Counted from the stretch's first letter, positions 42,696 through 51,612 are shown. The stretch: 64,000 bases of DNA from Cupriavidus metallidurans CH34 (GCF_000196015.1 NC_007973.1:3844001-3908000); one strand, 5' to 3'. Notes: generated from the letters alone by a model not told the origin. Made by a program: numbers and translations.

Positions 42696-45600
42696 ATGAC
42701 GCTGTCCGAGCTTTGTATCCGCCGGCCCGTCATGACGGTGCTGTTGTGCCTGGCCGTCATCGTGACCGGTATCGTGCTGTATCCGACGATTCCGATTGCG
42801 GCGTTGCCCAGTTTCAATTCGCCCGTGATCCAGGTCACGGCCACGCTGCCGGGGGCGAGCCCGGAGACGATGGCGGCGTCCGTCGCCACGCAGCTCGAGA
42901 AGCAGTTCGCCACGATTCCGGGCGTCTCGGTCATCAGCTCGTCGAACACGCTCGGCAATTCGAGCATCACGATCGAGTTCAACAACGACCGCGATATCGA
43001 CGCCGCCGCCGTGGACGTGCAGGCCGCGCTGTTCCGCGCGCAGCGGTCGCTGCCGATCGAGATGACGCTGCCACCGTCGTATCGCAAGGTGAACCCGGCC
43101 GATGCGCCGGTGATCCTGCTGGCGATCAATTCGCCGTCGATGAGCCTCGGGGAGCTGAACGCGTTTGGCGATAACCTGATCTCGCCGACGCTGGCCACAC
43201 TGCCCGGCGTCGCGCAGGTGCAGATTTTTGGCCAGAAGCGCTTCTCAGTGCGCGTGCGCGCCCACCCCGACGCGCTGGCCGCGCGTGGCCTGACGCTTGA
43301 TGAGCTGGCCACCGCGCTCAATCGCGCCAATGCGAACACGCCGGTCGGCACGCTCGACGGCACGCGCCAGACGCTGACGATCCAGGCTAACCGCCAGATG
43401 ACCAACGCGGACGCGTTCCGCAACATCATCGTGGCCAGCCAGCCGAGCGGCGCCGTGGTGCGGCTGTCGGACGTGGCGGAAGTGGAAGACAGCGTCGAGA
43501 CGATCAAGACCGGCAGCTGGCTCAACAACGAACGCTCGATCGTGCTGGCCGTGCAGCGCCAGCCAGATGCCAACACGGTGGCCGTGGTCGATGCGATCCG
43601 GAGCGCCCTGCCGCGCCTGCTGGCGCAGATGCCGGGCTCCGTCAACGTGAACGTGGTGAACGACCGGTCGATGTCGATCCGGGGATCGATCCACGATGTG
43701 CAGTTCACGCTGGCGCTGACCGTCGCGCTGGTGGTGATGGTGATCTTCCTGTTCCTGCGCCGCGCCGCCGCGACGCTGATTCCCACGGTATCGCTGCCGA
43801 TCTCGCTGATCGGCACCGTGGCGCTGATGAAGGCGTTTGGCTACAGCCTGGATAACGTGTCGCTGCTGGCCATCACGCTGGCCGTGGGCCTGGTGGTGGA
43901 CGACGCGATCGTGATGCTCGAGAACATCGTGCGTCATATCGAGGAAGGCGTGCCGCCGCTCAAGGCAGCGCTGGTGGGCTCGCGCGAAATGGGCTTCACG
44001 ATCCTGTCGATTTCGATCTCGCTGGTGGCCGTGTTCATCCCGATTTTCTTTATGCCGGGTGTGATTGGCCTGCTGTTCCACGAATTCGCCGCGGTGGTGT
44101 CGCTGTCTATTCTCGTCTCGGCGCTCGTGTCGCTGACACTGATCCCGATGCTGTGCGCGCGCTTCCTGTCTGCCGAGAACGTGCCGGTGGACGAATCACA
44201 GCACATGTATGGGGAAGCGACGGGCGATCACGCCGCGGGCGCGCCCGTGCATCGCGTGGAGCAGAAGCAAACGATCGGGATGCGTTCCACGCAGTGGTTC
44301 GAAGACCTGTTCGAATGGACGCTCCGCAAGTACGCGAGCGGACTGGACTGGTGCCTGGCGCACCGCCGCGTGGTGCTTGCCGCAGCCGGCCTGACGTTCG
44401 TGCTGACCGCTGTGCTGTTCGTGAAGATCCCGAAGGGCTTCTTCCCCGAGGAAGACATCGGCCAGATCCAGGTCAACGCAGAAGGCCCGCAGGACATCTC
44501 GTTCGACGCGATGTCCGATCGCCTGCGCGACGCCGCCGAACGTATCCGCGCGAATCCGGCCGTGAAGAGCGTGGTGGCGTCGATCGGCGGTGGCCCGTCG
44601 CCAGCCATCAACACGGGCCGGATGTTCGTCGAGCTGAAGCCGCTCGGGGAGCGCCCGAAGATGCCGCAGGTGGTGGAGTCGCTGCGCAAGGATGTTGCCG
44701 GGGTGCCCGGGCTGGCGGTCTACTTCTCGCCGGTGCAGAACCTGCGTCTCGGCGGGCGTCAGAGCAAGAGCCGCTACCAGTACACGCTGCAGAGCGTGAA
44801 GCCGGGGCAGTTGCAGGAGTTCAGCGACAAGCTCATGGCCAAGATGCGCACCGAGCCGATCTTCCGTGACGTGACCAGCGATTCGCAGCAGTCGGGTCTC
44901 GAGGCGCAACTGACAATCGACCGCGACAAGGCCAATGCGCTCGGCGTGCAGATGCAGGACGTGCGCACGGCGCTGTACACCGCGTTTGGCGAGCGTCAGG
45001 TGTCGACGATCTACACGCCGATCGACAACTACTACGTGATCCTGACCGCGGCCGATATCGACCGCGCGGATGAGACGGCGTTCTCCAAGCTCTACGTGCG
45101 CAGCCGGACGGGCCAGATGGTGCCGGTGTCGGCGTTCGCCACGACCGAGCGCCGCGTGGGACCGATCGCGGTGAACCACCAGGGCCAATTGCCATCGGTC
45201 ACGGTGTCGTTCAACCTCGCGCCGGGCGCCGCGCTTGGCGATGCGTCGAAGCTGATCGACCGCTATCGCGATGAGATCGCGATGCCGACATCGATATTCA
45301 CGAGCTGGGGTGGTGATGCTGCGGTGTTCCAGTCGTCACAGGCCACGCAGGTGGTGCTGCTGGTGGCGGCGATCGCGGTGATCTACACGCTGCTGGGTGT
45401 GCTCTACGAGAGCTACATCCACCCGCTGACGATTCTGGCCGGCCTGCCTTCCGCGGCCGTTGGCGCGTTGCTGACGCTGTTCCTGTTCAACGTGGAGCTG
45501 TCGCTGATCGCGACGATCGGTGTGCTGATGCTGATCGGTATCGTCAAGAAGAACGCGATCATGATGATCGACTTCGCGCTGGCGGCGCAGCGTGAGCAGG

Positions 45601-45905
45601 GCATGGCGCCCGCGAAGGCGATTCGGCAGGCGTGCCTGCTGCGCTTCCGCCCGATCATGATGACCACGTTCGCGGCCGTGATGGGCGCCCTGCCGCTGGC
45701 ACTGGGCCTGGGCGCGGGCGCGGAACTGCGCCAGCCGCTCGGCTTGGCCGTGGTGGGTGGTTTGCTGTTCTCGCAAGTGATCACGCTGTTCATCACGCCG
45801 GTGATCTACCTCGCGCTCGATCGCTACTCTGGTACCGGCCCGTTGCAGATCGATTCGGAAGGCAATCCGCTGGACGAGCAGCAGCCGGCAACGGTGGCGC
45901 ACTGA
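42696..45905 (+). CDS. RND multidrug transporter (MdtB/MdtC-like)
   Basis: A 1069-residue proton-driven RND pump. Helix 1 starts at M-T-L-S-E-L-C-I-R-R-P-V-M-T-V. The proton-relay Asp pair is in G-L-V-V-D-D-A-I-V-M-L-E-N in TM4, and the second half of the protein repeats the topology. Large periplasmic loops lie after TM1 and TM7. It resembles the MdtB/C group rather than AcrB. An unusual charged insert with H-M-Y-G-E-A-T-G-D-H near residue 505 separates the two halves. No TolC-type gene follows, so it likely uses a shared channel. Substrates unknown. Confidence 0.92.
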   Translation: MTLSELCIRRPVMTVLLCLAVIVTGIVLYPTIPIAALPSFNSPVIQVTATLPGASPETMAASVATQLEKQFATIPGVSVISSSNTLGNSSITIEFNNDRDIDAAAVDVQAALFRAQRSLPIEMTLPPSYRKVNPADAPVILLAINSPSMSLGELNAFGDNLISPTLATLPGVAQVQIFGQKRFSVRVRAHPDALAARGLTLDELATALNRANANTPVGTLDGTRQTLTIQANRQMTNADAFRNIIVASQPSGAVVRLSDVAEVEDSVETIKTGSWLNNERSIVLAVQRQPDANTVAVVDAIRSALPRLLAQMPGSVNVNVVNDRSMSIRGSIHDVQFTLALTVALVVMVIFLFLRRAAATLIPTVSLPISLIGTVALMKAFGYSLDNVSLLAITLAVGLVVDDAIVMLENIVRHIEEGVPPLKAALVGSREMGFTILSISISLVAVFIPIFFMPGVIGLLFHEFAAVVSLSILVSALVSLTLIPMLCARFLSAENVPVDESQHMYGEATGDHAAGAPVHRVEQKQTIGMRSTQWFEDLFEWTLRKYASGLDWCLAHRRVVLAAAGLTFVLTAVLFVKIPKGFFPEEDIGQIQVNAEGPQDISFDAMSDRLRDAAERIRANPAVKSVVASIGGGPSPAINTGRMFVELKPLGERPKMPQVVESLRKDVAGVPGLAVYFSPVQNLRLGGRQSKSRYQYTLQSVKPGQLQEFSDKLMAKMRTEPIFRDVTSDSQQSGLEAQLTIDRDKANALGVQMQDVRTALYTAFGERQVSTIYTPIDNYYVILTAADIDRADETAFSKLYVRSRTGQMVPVSAFATTERRVGPIAVNHQGQLPSVTVSFNLAPGAALGDASKLIDRYRDEIAMPTSIFTSWGGDAAVFQSSQATQVVLLVAAIAVIYTLLGVLYESYIHPLTILAGLPSAAVGALLTLFLFNVELSLIATIGVLMLIGIVKKNAIMMIDFALAAQREQGMAPAKAIRQACLLRFRPIMMTTFAAVMGALPLALGLGAGAELRQPLGLAVVGGLLFSQVITLFITPVIYLALDRYSGTGPLQIDSEGNPLDEQQPATVAH

Positions 45906-45950
45906 TCGCCAAACCATCGGCTCGTGTCGCGTCAAGCTCCCATCCCAATG

Positions 45951-45970
45951 GCCCGGCGCAAGTGCCGGGC
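45951..45970 (+). repeat. Hairpin between the RND pump and the ChaN gene
   Basis: GCCCGGC and GCCGGGC form a 7-bp stem with a 6-base loop, 20 bases before the ChaN ATG. It might uncouple expression of the two genes or affect ribosome access. No U-tract. Confidence 0.4.
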
Positions 45971-45989
45971 AACCGGAGAGACCACAGCG

Positions 45990-46826
45990 ATGAACCGATT
46001 CGTAGCCTGTATCGCAATGGCAGCCCTGACCGCCGGATGCGCGTCGACAGGACCTTCGGCAGATGCCTTGAGCCAGCGCTTCCCGAACCAGACCTACGTA
46101 TTGCTCGGAGAGGTGCACGACAACGCGGCGGGCCAACGGCAGCGGCTGCAGGCGCTGACGCAGGCCGTCGAGGCGGGCTGGCGGCCCGCGATCGCGATGG
46201 AGCAATTCGACCGCGAACGGCAGGGCGATATCGACCGTGCGCGTCGCGAGCGTCCGGGCGATGCGGACTATGTCATCGCGCAGGCGACGGGCCCAAAGAG
46301 TGGCTGGAACTGGGCGCTCTACCAACCGGTGGTATCACTTGCATTGCAATACGACCTGCCGTTGCTTGCCGCGAACCTGTCGCGTGCCGATGCCGCGAAG
46401 ATCGTGCGCGGCGGGCTCGGGCAGGTTTTCGCGCCCCAACAGCAGGCCGAGTTGAAACTGGACAAGCCCTTGCCTGCCGACCTCGTCGCCTTGCAGACGG
46501 CGACACTCGATGCCGGGCACTGCGGTAATTTCCCGAAGGCGATGCTGCCAGGGATGCTCGACGCGCAGGCTGCCCGCGATGCTGTGATGGCGCAGATCAT
46601 GAAGGCACATGGCGACCGGGGCGTGGTGCTGATCGCGGGTAACGGCCACGTGCGGCGCGACATCGGTGTGCCCCGCTGGCTCGATCGTGCCGATCGAGAT
46701 GACGTGCGCGTGCTCAGCGTCGGTTATGCGGAGTCCGAGGTCAACGACAAGGCATTCGATGTGCTTGTGCGTGTCCCTGCCGTGGATCGTCCCGACCCAT
46801 GTACCGATGCGGTGATGAAGAAGTAG
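45990..46826 (+). CDS. ChaN-family lipoprotein
   Basis: A 278-residue lipoprotein with lipobox L-T-A-G-C at Cys 17. The ChaN/TIKI-like domain begins with Y-V-L-L-G-E-V-H-D-N, then A-M-E-Q-F-D-R-E, and ends with V-V-L-I-A-G-N-G-H-V-R. In Campylobacter ChaN binds haem and aids iron uptake; the family is otherwise little known. GGAGAG precedes ATG 45990. It follows the RND pump on the same strand after 84 bases and may be co-expressed; a role in haem, rather than export, is a family inference. Confidence 0.82.
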   Translation: MNRFVACIAMAALTAGCASTGPSADALSQRFPNQTYVLLGEVHDNAAGQRQRLQALTQAVEAGWRPAIAMEQFDRERQGDIDRARRERPGDADYVIAQATGPKSGWNWALYQPVVSLALQYDLPLLAANLSRADAAKIVRGGLGQVFAPQQQAELKLDKPLPADLVALQTATLDAGHCGNFPKAMLPGMLDAQAARDAVMAQIMKAHGDRGVVLIAGNGHVRRDIGVPRWLDRADRDDVRVLSVGYAESEVNDKAFDVLVRVPAVDRPDPCTDAVMKK

Positions 46827-46850
46827 CAATGAGTCGGCGTGCGCGGCCCA

Positions 46851-48338
46851 TCAGGCCGTCGGCATCACCAGTGGCAAGCTGAGTTCCGCGCGCACGCCGC
46901 GTCCCTGGACGCCTTCGCGCAAGACCACGGTGCCGCCGCAGCGCATCGCCATCTCGCGCGAGATGGCAAGTCCGAGGCCCGACCCTGTTTCCGTGTGGCC
47001 GACCCGGCGATAGAAGCGCGCGAACACCTTCTCGCGTTCGGCCTCGGGAATGCCGGGGCCGTCATCCTCGACGACGAGCATGGCGCTGTCGTCGACCTGT
47101 GTGGCGGAGAGCGTGATGCGGCTGCGGCGTCCCGAGTACTGGATGGCGTTGTGGACAAGATTGGCGAATGCCTCGCGCAACAGCGCGGGATCGGCCTGCA
47201 CTGGCAGTTCCAGTCCGGCCGGTCGTTCCCAGCCGAAATCCTGCTGGCGTCCGCGAGCGAGTGGCAGGTAGTCCAGTGCCACCTGCTCCGCCACGCCGAT
47301 TGCGTCGATGATTTCCACTTCCGTGGCCGGGGCGGTGCCGTCCGGCGCGTGCTGTCTGACGCGCGCCAGTGCCAGCAACTGGTTGGTCATCCGCGCGGCC
47401 TGCTCCAGTTGCTTGACGATGCCGCCAACGGCTTCGGCGGCGCCTGAATGCGCCGCGCCTTCACCGCCGAACGTGTCGAGCTGCCGCTGCGCGAACTCGG
47501 CCTGTGTCTTCAGGATGGCCAGTGGCGTGCGGAGCTGATGGGCGGCATCGGCGATGAACTGGGCCTGGGCCTGGGCCATCGCGTCGGAGCGCGACACGTG
47601 CAGGTTCACCGCGTCGACCAGCGGGCGCACCTCGACCGGCACATGGTCGAATTCGAGCGGGGTCAGATCCTCGGGCGAGCGCGCGCGCACATCGTCGCGT
47701 ACCTGTTGCAGCGGGCGGAGCACGTAGGTAATGCCGCCGACCAGGATCAGCGCCGAGACGATGATCAGCGCGATGTCGCGCAGCAGTGCACTGCGCCAGA
47801 CGTTGCCGATCAGCGCCGCGCGCGGCTCGGCGGTCTCCGCCACCTGGATGATCACGCGCATGTGCGCGTCGGGGCGATAGACCGGGCGGGCCATCGCCGC
47901 GATGCGGACCCGGTCGCCGCGATAGGTGGCGTCGTAGAAGCGCGGTTGGCCGTTCCGCAGCGCTCCCGCCGGCAGCGGCAGGTCGTCATAACCGGTGACA
48001 GTCTCGATCTGGCCCGCCCGCTCCATCGACACGCGGTAGAACACGTGTGTCTGCGCCGCGGTCTCGAACATCTCCATGGCTGCGTCGGGCAGCGATAGCT
48101 GGATGCTTTCGCCGGCCATCCCGATGGCGTTGTCGATGGTCAGCACGGAGCCGTACAGCGAGCGGTCGTATGCCGTGTTGGCGGCATCGCGCAGGGTGCC
48201 GTAGGTGAACCACGTATCGACCGCCATCATGAGCGCCAGCGCCGGCACCAGCAGGATCAGCAACTGGCGCCGCAGGCTGCCGCGCAACCAGGACCGCACA
48301 GGCAGGCGCGCGCGCTGGCGCAGGCGGCGAGGCCACAT
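46851..48338 (-). CDS. TctE-like sensor histidine kinase
   Basis: A 495-residue kinase. Helix 1 is at about residues 24-43 and helix 2 at about 190-210. The intervening periplasmic part begins A-Y-D-R-S-L-Y-G-S-V-L, the 2CSK_N pattern of TctE. A HAMP-like segment, HisKA with A-H-Q-L-R-T-P-L-A-I, and HATPase with D-D-G-P-G-I-P and G-S-G-L-G-L-A follow. Its ATG overlaps the response-regulator stop by one base, so translation is coupled. TctE classically controls tricarboxylate transport, but no tct transport genes are adjacent here; the signal is therefore uncertain. The upstream frame is rejected. Confidence 0.88.
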   Translation of the reverse strand: MWPRRLRQRARLPVRSWLRGSLRRQLLILLVPALALMMAVDTWFTYGTLRDAANTAYDRSLYGSVLTIDNAIGMAGESIQLSLPDAAMEMFETAAQTHVFYRVSMERAGQIETVTGYDDLPLPAGALRNGQPRFYDATYRGDRVRIAAMARPVYRPDAHMRVIIQVAETAEPRAALIGNVWRSALLRDIALIIVSALILVGGITYVLRPLQQVRDDVRARSPEDLTPLEFDHVPVEVRPLVDAVNLHVSRSDAMAQAQAQFIADAAHQLRTPLAILKTQAEFAQRQLDTFGGEGAAHSGAAEAVGGIVKQLEQAARMTNQLLALARVRQHAPDGTAPATEVEIIDAIGVAEQVALDYLPLARGRQQDFGWERPAGLELPVQADPALLREAFANLVHNAIQYSGRRSRITLSATQVDDSAMLVVEDDGPGIPEAEREKVFARFYRRVGHTETGSGLGLAISREMAMRCGGTVVLREGVQGRGVRAELSLPLVMPTA

Positions 48339-49012
48339 CAGGTGGCGGTCTCTGGTTCGAGCAGGTAGCCGAAGCCGCGTAGCGTGACGATGGTTACGCC
48401 GTGGCCGGACAGCTTCTTGCGCAGGCGATAGACCAGCACCTCGATGGCGTCCGGGCTCACGTCCGCGTCGAGCGAGAACACCTTGTCGAGCAATTGGGCT
48501 TTCGTCAGCGGTTGGCCGCTTCGGGCCAGCAGCGCGCCGAGCAGCGTCGATTCGCGCGGGGTCAGGGACAGCGGCGCGCCAGCCAGTGTGAAGCTGCGCG
48601 CTTCGCCGTCGAATACCAGCGTGCCGCATTGCAGGCGCGGATGCGCCCGGCCACGGCTGCGCCGGATCAGCGCCAGGATACGGGCCTCGAGTTCCGCGAT
48701 GGCGAATGGTTTGGGCAGGTAGTCGTCGGCCCCGAGATTGAGACCGCGCACGCGTTCATCCAGGGTGTCCTGTGCGGTGAGGATCAGCACGGGCGTGCGG
48801 TCGTCGCGGCCGCGCATGGCCTTCAGCACGGCCAGGCCGTCCTTGCCGGGAAGGCGCAGGTCCAGCACGACGGCATCGTATTCCTCGGCCATGAGGCGGG
48901 CCTCGGCCTTCAGGCCGTCGGTGACATGCTCGATCACGAAGCCGCCCTGCTCAAGTGCGCGTGTGACCCAGCGGGCCAGTTCCACTTCATCTTCCACCAG
49001 CAGGATGCGCAT
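48338..49012 (-). CDS. OmpR-family response regulator (TctD/QseB-like)
   Basis: A 224-residue regulator. The receiver (about 1-115) has L-L-V-E-D-E, phospho-Asp in V-V-L-D-L-R-L-P-G-K-D-G (about 51) and Lys in Y-L-P-K-P-F. The C-terminal winged helix (about 130-220) shows L-T-P-R-E-S-T-L-L-G-A-L and V-L-V-Y-R-L-R-K-K-L. GGAGG precedes the ATG at 49012. It is first in a two-gene unit with the TctE-like kinase and divergent from a binding-protein gene 146 bases away, its probable target. Confidence 0.92.
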   Translation of the reverse strand: MRILLVEDEVELARWVTRALEQGGFVIEHVTDGLKAEARLMAEEYDAVVLDLRLPGKDGLAVLKAMRGRDDRTPVLILTAQDTLDERVRGLNLGADDYLPKPFAIAELEARILALIRRSRGRAHPRLQCGTLVFDGEARSFTLAGAPLSLTPRESTLLGALLARSGQPLTKAQLLDKVFSLDADVSPDAIEVLVYRLRKKLSGHGVTIVTLRGFGYLLEPETAT

Positions 49013-49158
49013 GGGACCCTCCTCTGCCCGCTCTTGATCTGTCTCCGGGGGCTGCCCCCGAGGGCGCCTATGATACCGCCTCGGCGGCGGGTGTCGGGGG
49101 CGCCGCTCGCACCCTATAATGGCGGCGCTCCTTCCCGTGTACAACACGCCTGTCTACT

Positions 49159-50325
49159 GTGCCAGAAACCAAGTCGCCTCCGGTTCATGCAACTCGCCGT
49201 CACTTGCTGATGGCGGGCGCCGTCATGGCTGCGGGCGTACCGTCGCTTCCGGCCCGGGCGCAGCCCACGGCGCGGGTGCCGGCGGGGTATCCGAGCGACT
49301 ATATCGAGGTGATCGCGCGCGCGCAGCGCGAGGGATCGGTCACGGTCTATGGTTCGACCGATCTGGAGATCGCGCAGCCGCTGATCGACGCATTCGAAGC
49401 CCGCTATCCGGGTATTCGCGTGCGCTATCAGGACCTGAACACGATCGAGCTGAACGACCGCTTCCTGGCGGAGAGCGCGAGCCTCGGCACGAACCGGCCG
49501 GCAAGGGACGCGGATGTGGCCGATGTGCTCTGGAGCACGGCGATGGACCTGCAGATCAAGCTCGTCAACGACGGCTACGCGCAGCGCTACGAGTCGCCGG
49601 AACGCGATGGCCTGCCGGGCTGGGCGGTCTGGCGCGACGAGGCGTTCGGCACCACGTTCGAGCCTGCGGTGATCGTCTACAACCGGAAGCACTTCGCGGG
49701 CACCCATATTCCGAGTAGCCGCAGCGGCCTGGCGCGCTTGCTGCAGGACCGCGCGCCGCAATGGCGGGGCAAGATTGTGACGTACGACGTGGAGCGTTCC
49801 GGCGTTGGCTATCTGCTCGCCCAGCAGGATGCGCGCATGGGCAGCGAGTTCTGGTATCTGGCTCAGGCGTTGGGCCGCGCGCGCGTGCAGTTGTCTGCAT
49901 CGACGGCGGACATGATCGAGCGCATCGCCAGTGGCGAGCTGGTGCTGGGCTATAACCTGCTAGGTTCCTATGCGCTGTCCCTGATGGAGCGCGGGGCCGG
50001 GATTGCCGTCATCGCGCCGCGCGACTACACCCTGGTGATGTCGCGCGTGGCGTTCATCGCGCGGCAGGCGCCGAGGCCACACGCGGCGCGGCTGTGGCTC
50101 GATTTCCTGCTGTCGCGCGATGGGCAGGTCCTGCTGAGTCAGACCGCGTCCCAGCTCTACACGATTCGCACCGACACCGACAGCACGCATACTGCCAACG
50201 CACTGGCGGAACGGCTGGGCTACGCGCTCAGACCGATCAGCGTCGGGCCGGGTCTGCTGGCCGCACAGGATGCCCTGCGCAAGAAGGCGTTCATCGCGCG
50301 TTGGCGCGAAGCCATGCGCGGTTGA
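49159..50325 (+). CDS. Orphan periplasmic solute-binding protein with Tat-type signal
   Basis: A 388-residue extracellular solute-binding protein of the family 1 / iron-type fold. The N-terminus A-T-R-R-H-L-L-M-A-G, with twin Arg at 13-14, and a cleavage site near A-R-A-Q point to Tat export. G-S-T-D-L-E-I-A-Q-P-L-I-D-A-F and Y-N-R-K-H-F-A-G-T-H are typical of the fold. The start is GTG 49159. No permease or ATPase gene follows, so it may act as a ligand sensor for the divergent TctE-like kinase, as PgtC does for PgtB, rather than in transport. This role is inferred; identity as a binding protein is secure. Confidence 0.88.
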   Translation: MPETKSPPVHATRRHLLMAGAVMAAGVPSLPARAQPTARVPAGYPSDYIEVIARAQREGSVTVYGSTDLEIAQPLIDAFEARYPGIRVRYQDLNTIELNDRFLAESASLGTNRPARDADVADVLWSTAMDLQIKLVNDGYAQRYESPERDGLPGWAVWRDEAFGTTFEPAVIVYNRKHFAGTHIPSSRSGLARLLQDRAPQWRGKIVTYDVERSGVGYLLAQQDARMGSEFWYLAQALGRARVQLSASTADMIERIASGELVLGYNLLGSYALSLMERGAGIAVIAPRDYTLVMSRVAFIARQAPRPHAARLWLDFLLSRDGQVLLSQTASQLYTIRTDTDSTHTANALAERLGYALRPISVGPGLLAAQDALRKKAFIARWREAMRG

Positions 50326-50368
50326 CGGCGCATAGCCAACTCATAGCCCGCTCAGCAATCCGTTCGGG

Positions 50369-50401
50369 AATCAGGTCGGAATCAGGTCGGAATCAGGTCG
50401 G
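50369..50401. repeat. Three tandem 11-bp repeats at the 3-prime end of the tetR gene
   Basis: AATCAGGTCGG is repeated three times without spacer; one copy overlaps the C-terminal codons and stop of the TetR gene. Because 11 is not a multiple of 3, slippage here would change the reading frame and the extreme C-terminus of the protein. Confidence 0.85.
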
Positions 50402-51121
50402 CGCCAGGGCCTGCTGGGGCTGCTGGGGCTGCCGTTCGCACAGGGCCGCCATTTCCGCATCGAGCGGCGCCATGGGGCGTGGCACGTAGCCCACGCGCAG
50501 AGCCGGCGAGAGGCGCAATGTGTCGATGAATGCGTCCGCCAGGCGTTCGGCCTCGCGGGCCAGTTCGAAATCCTCGGGGGAGAACAGCCAGTGCGCCAGC
50601 ACGCCACCGATCGCGGCGTGAAAGGCATTGACGGCCAGTGGCAGGTCGAGGTCGGCGGGCAACTGGCCGCGCTCCATCGCTAGCCGCAGATGCTCGCGCA
50701 TCTTCACCGTGCCTTCCTGGTGCGACTGGCGCTGGCGCACGAAGATGGCGCCGTTGTCCTCGACCATCTCGCACTTGTGGAAGATGATTTCGAACACGCG
50801 GCGCCATTGGGGATTGTTGACGGTCTGGCGGAACACGAATGCGCAGATGTCGCGGATGCTGCCGAGCGGGTCTTCCTGCGAGGCAATGCGCTCGGGCGAG
50901 CAGAGCGCCTCGACAGGCAAGTTGACGCGATCGCACATCGCGGCGAACACGTCGCTCTTGTTCTTGAAATGCCAATAGATCGCGCCGCGCGTGACGCCTG
51001 CCGCCTCGGCAATGTCCGCCAGCGAAGGACGTGCCACGCCACGGGCGTGGAACACGGCCTCTGCCGCATCCAGAATGCGGTTGCGCGTCTCTAGCGCTTC
51101 TTCCTTGGTACGTCTGACCAT
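50393..51121 (-). CDS. acrR: TetR-family repressor of the AcrAB-like operon (AcrR-like)
   Basis: A 242-residue TetR regulator. The HTH covers about residues 10-55: A-L-E-T-R-N-R-I-L-D-A-A-E, S-L-A-D-I-A-E-A-A-G-V-T-R-G-A-I-Y-W-H-F-K-N-K. Y-W-H-F-K-N-K is the AcrR/TtgR signature of the recognition end. The C-terminal domain resembles TetR_C_2 of drug-binding repressors. GAGGG precedes the ATG at 51121. It is divergent from the adaptor-pump-channel genes, with a matching operator in between, so it should be a drug-releasable repressor of that operon. The last residues run into an 11-bp repeat array. Confidence 0.9.
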   Translation of the reverse strand: MVRRTKEEALETRNRILDAAEAVFHARGVARPSLADIAEAAGVTRGAIYWHFKNKSDVFAAMCDRVNLPVEALCSPERIASQEDPLGSIRDICAFVFRQTVNNPQWRRVFEIIFHKCEMVEDNGAIFVRQRQSHQEGTVKMREHLRLAMERGQLPADLDLPLAVNAFHAAIGGVLAHWLFSPEDFELAREAERLADAFIDTLRLSPALRVGYVPRPMAPLDAEMAALCERQPQQPQQALAPT

Positions 51122-51327
51122 TTCCCTCTTTACCCGGACGGCGGTGGTCGCCAGGTCTCCATAGGCGCTGCCGGTGGATGGCAAGGCGCTTCTCTCTCCA
51201 AATTGCGCAACGGCACTAGGCGGGGCGCATCGTACCGTGAATGGAACAATCGTGCTCGATTTGCAGGAGCATTCCACTACACGCAACCATCACATGTGTT
51301 GTAAACGCCCCAAAATTTATCCGGGTA

Positions 51328-51357
51328 CTTACATACATGCGCGAATGTATCTATAAT
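51328..51357 (+). promoter_or_regulatory. Sigma-70 promoter of the RND operon
   Basis: -35 CTTACA at 51328-51333 (four of six consensus bases) and a perfect -10 TATAAT at 51352-51357 are 18 bases apart. The predicted start is near 51364, giving an approximately 250-base leader before the adaptor ATG. The operator lies within this promoter. Confidence 0.75.
51330..51353. promoter_or_regulatory. AcrR/TtgR-type operator
   Basis: A 24-bp inverted repeat with half-sites TACATACAT and ATGTATCTA around a 6-bp GC-rich centre (8 of 9 positions symmetric). It closely matches the E. coli AcrR site with TACATACATT and AATGTATGTA arms. It lies between the divergent acrR and adaptor genes and spans the spacer between -35 and -10, so binding would block RNA polymerase. 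Confidence 0.8.
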
Positions 51358-51612
51358 ACGCCCCTGCCCGAGTTTCAGCCAACCTGATTTGTGTGATGGC
51401 GCGCGCGCAAAGTGACGCAGCCATGAGCCGAAGCCGGGAAATCCTGCCTGTAGAAAGAAAAGCGTTTCCATCCACCGCCTTGCGTGCGGCGGCTGGCAAC
51501 AAGCAAGAACCTGTTTGGCCGCCATACCCCGCCCCCGGAGTGTGTTGCCCTTTGCGACTGTTCGCGTCGCGGGCATTGCGGCAGATCTCAAATTGCCATC
51601 ATGGGGTTATCG

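Larger units (their letters stand above)
51122..51612. other. Control region between acrR and the RND operon
   Basis: About 490 bases. The first 200 bases next to acrR are GC-rich with no recognised element. The central part holds the AcrR-type operator and a sigma-70 promoter (51328-51357). From about 51358 to 51612 a leader of roughly 250 bases precedes the adaptor gene; it contains short frames but none with a good start or composition. The leader is unusually long and may carry post-transcriptional control. Confidence 0.5.

Noticed and set aside
41222..43816. Minus-strand frame of 864 codons opposite the RND adaptor and pump
   Set aside because: Ser/Thr/Arg-rich antisense reading across two well-defined genes and their junction.
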